Of a stretch of 64,000 nt of DNA, positions 62,866-64,000 are shown piece after piece (the stretch's first letter is position 1; every line of letters starts with the position of its first letter). Where the stretch lies: NCBI GenBank assembly GCA_947458265.1, contig CANGYF010000003.1, positions 1-64,000 on the forward strand, written 5' to 3'. Origin of the DNA: Betaproteobacteria bacterium (GTDB taxonomy: Bacteria; Pseudomonadota; Gammaproteobacteria; Burkholderiales; CAIKXV01). Made by a program: the position numbers and the translations under genes. The notes beneath the pieces were generated by a model, which was not told the DNA's origin, did no database searches, and saw nothing but the letters and a program-made list of their open reading frames with translations.

Positions 62866-64000
62866 TTGATTCCCCCCAGCGCCCCCAGCGTGAACCGCTC
62901 GCGGCGGCAGCCCTCGCTGGCCTTCCTCGTCTTCACGCTAACCTTCAGCCATGCGATGGCGGTAGGGTCGGTGCTGGTGCTGCCGGCCATCGCGCCGGTG
63001 GTCGCAGCCGAGTACGGTATCGACGCCTCGCTCGTCGGCTATCACATCAGTGTGGTGAGCATCGGGCTGATTGCATCGCTGGCCATGTGCGTGGGTCTGA
63101 GCAGGCGGCTGGGTGCGGCCCGCACGGCCCAGATCGGGCAGTGCCTGGTGGCGTGCGGGATGCTCTGCGCGATCATTCCCTCGCCCGGCTTCCTGCTGCC
63201 CGGCTCGCTGGTGATCGGCCTGGGCTTTGGCCTGCTCGCCCCACCAGCCTCGGCCTTGATGATGCGCTTCGCACCGCCTGGCCGGCGCAACCTGGTGTTT
63301 TCCATCCAGCAGACCAGCGTCCCGCTGGGCGGGGTGATCGCCGCGCTGGCCGCCCCGGCGATCACGGTCAACTTCGGCTGGCGCTGGGCCTTCCTGCAGG
63401 CGGTTTTCATGCTGGGCCTTGCGATCATCCTCCTGCAGGTCGGACGTCCGTCCTGGGACGACGACGTCGAGCCGGAGCATCCGGCCTTCGCGCGCGATCC
63501 GCTGGAGGGCCTCCGCGCCAACTGGCGCGACCGCAACCTGCGGTTGCTGTCGCTGGCCGGCATGTCGTTCTGCTGGGCACAGTTCTGTGTGGCGACCTTC
63601 GCGGTGGTGGCCTGCGTGGCGGTGCTCGACATGACCCTGGTGCATGCGGGGCTGGTGCTCACCGCAGTGCAGGTGGCGAGCACCCTGGGCCGCATGCTTG
63701 CCGGCTGGATCGCCGACCGCACTGGCAGTGCCGGCCGGCTGCTGCTCTGGATGTCGTGGACGATGCTGGCCCTGAGCATCGGCTTCATCTGGCTCTCGCC
63801 GGGATGGCCACTACCGCTGGTGTACACGCTGTTCGCCCTGCTCGGCATCGCTTCGGGCGCCTGGGCAGGCGTCCTGATGGCCGAAGTCGGCAAGGGCGCA
63901 CCGCCGGGGCGCGTGGCTGCCGTGGTCGGCGGCATGCTGCTCTACGTCAACATCGGGAAGCTCGTCGGTCCCGCGGTGTTCTCGCTGTCCTATGCGCTCA
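62866..64000 (+). CDS. MFS transporter (3' partial)
   Basis: At least 378 residues, cut by the right edge. The start may be TTG at 62866 (AGGAAG five bases before it) or GTG at 62890, which has no ribosome site. The frame has twelve-helix MFS character: FLVFTLTFSHAMAVGSVLVL, LIASLAMCVGLSRRLGAARTAQ (cytoplasmic loop between helices 2 and 3), LGFGLLAPPASALMMRFAP, FGWRWAFLQAVF, then a long loop with DDDVEPEH, and the second half with TLGRMLAGWIADRTG. It resembles the CynX/NimT-type or sugar-phosphate-type members; substrate unknown. Confidence 0.85.
   Translation, partial: MIPPSAPSVNRSRRQPSLAFLVFTLTFSHAMAVGSVLVLPAIAPVVAAEYGIDASLVGYHISVVSIGLIASLAMCVGLSRRLGAARTAQIGQCLVACGMLCAIIPSPGFLLPGSLVIGLGFGLLAPPASALMMRFAPPGRRNLVFSIQQTSVPLGGVIAALAAPAITVNFGWRWAFLQAVFMLGLAIILLQVGRPSWDDDVEPEHPAFARDPLEGLRANWRDRNLRLLSLAGMSFCWAQFCVATFAVVACVAVLDMTLVHAGLVLTAVQVASTLGRMLAGWIADRTGSAGRLLLWMSWTMLALSIGFIWLSPGWPLPLVYTLFALLGIASGAWAGVLMAEVGKGAPPGRVAAVVGGMLLYVNIGKLVGPAVFSLSYAL

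Noticed and set aside
1-64000. CRISPR array, tRNA or rRNA genes
   Set aside because: No series of equal-length direct repeats with unique spacers and no tRNA T-loop/acceptor pattern or rRNA-like sequence was seen on reading the window.

Overview
The window is a uniformly GC-rich (roughly two-thirds G+C by eye), densely coding bacterial chromosome segment. Nine separate tripartite tricarboxylate transporter (TTT) substrate-binding proteins of the Bug family in 64 kb, together with MmgE/PrpD proteins, Asp/Glu racemase-family proteins, amidase/peptidase genes and a DUF1653 gene, point to a betaproteobacterium of the Burkholderiales. This is inference from gene content; no rRNA, tRNA or phylogenetic marker is present to fix the genus.

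Region by region. (1) 1-7.35 kb: a large secreted metallophosphatase/5'-nucleotidase followed by a complete type I secretion operon (TolC-like, ABC ATPase/permease, HlyD-like), then an outer-membrane beta-barrel gene. (2) 8.5-21.5 kb: a catabolic and uptake region with five Bug proteins interleaved with a CocE-type hydrolase, MmgE/PrpD, acyl-CoA dehydrogenase, methyltransferase, M20 peptidase and a racemase-family protein. (3) 21.5-26.5 kb: an SbcD/SbcC-like pair and a SEC-C protein. (4) 26.5-30.5 kb, minus strand: Bug protein, an uncharacterised protein, a signal-less NMT1-like binding protein and a PuuE/NodB-like deacetylase; then an amidase on the plus strand. (5) 32.3-40.0 kb: eight co-directional genes: cytochrome b561, an OpgH-type glucosyltransferase, a novel exported protein, then a tightly coupled set of RibD-like reductase, MDR dehydrogenase, 6-pyruvoyl-tetrahydropterin-synthase homologue, GT4 glycosyltransferase and methyltransferase, which looks like an undescribed pterin-type or glycoconjugate pathway. 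(6) 40-46.6 kb: an alpha-hydroxy-acid oxidase, another signal-less binding protein, a second MmgE/PrpD, two Bug proteins and a second racemase-family protein. (7) 46.7-48.9 kb: patatin and a DUF3313 lipoprotein.

(8) 49.1-51.4 kb is a small accessory islet: an IS3-family transposase relic, a DUF6998-like gene broken by an amber codon, and a compact two-gene locus (ribbon-helix-helix-like protein plus DUF4258-like protein) behind a promoter embedded in a perfect 11-bp inverted repeat. It is best read as a candidate toxin-antitoxin module. (9) 51.5-58.1 kb: a surface lipoprotein hydrolase flanked by two copies of the same accessory domain, an MBL hydrolase, a CNB-EAL phosphodiesterase, a third signal-less binding protein and the ninth Bug protein. 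(10) 58.2-61.6 kb: an RlmN-like radical SAM methyltransferase, a coupled gene remnant, and a membrane GGDEF(degenerate)-EAL protein with GC near 50%, unlike everything around it. (11) 61.6-64 kb: DUF1653 protein, a second PuuE/NodB-like deacetylase and an MFS transporter cut by the window edge.

No TctA/TctB membrane components, CRISPR array, tRNA or rRNA was seen. Family assignments rest on motif recognition by eye and on memory of the families, not on database searches.
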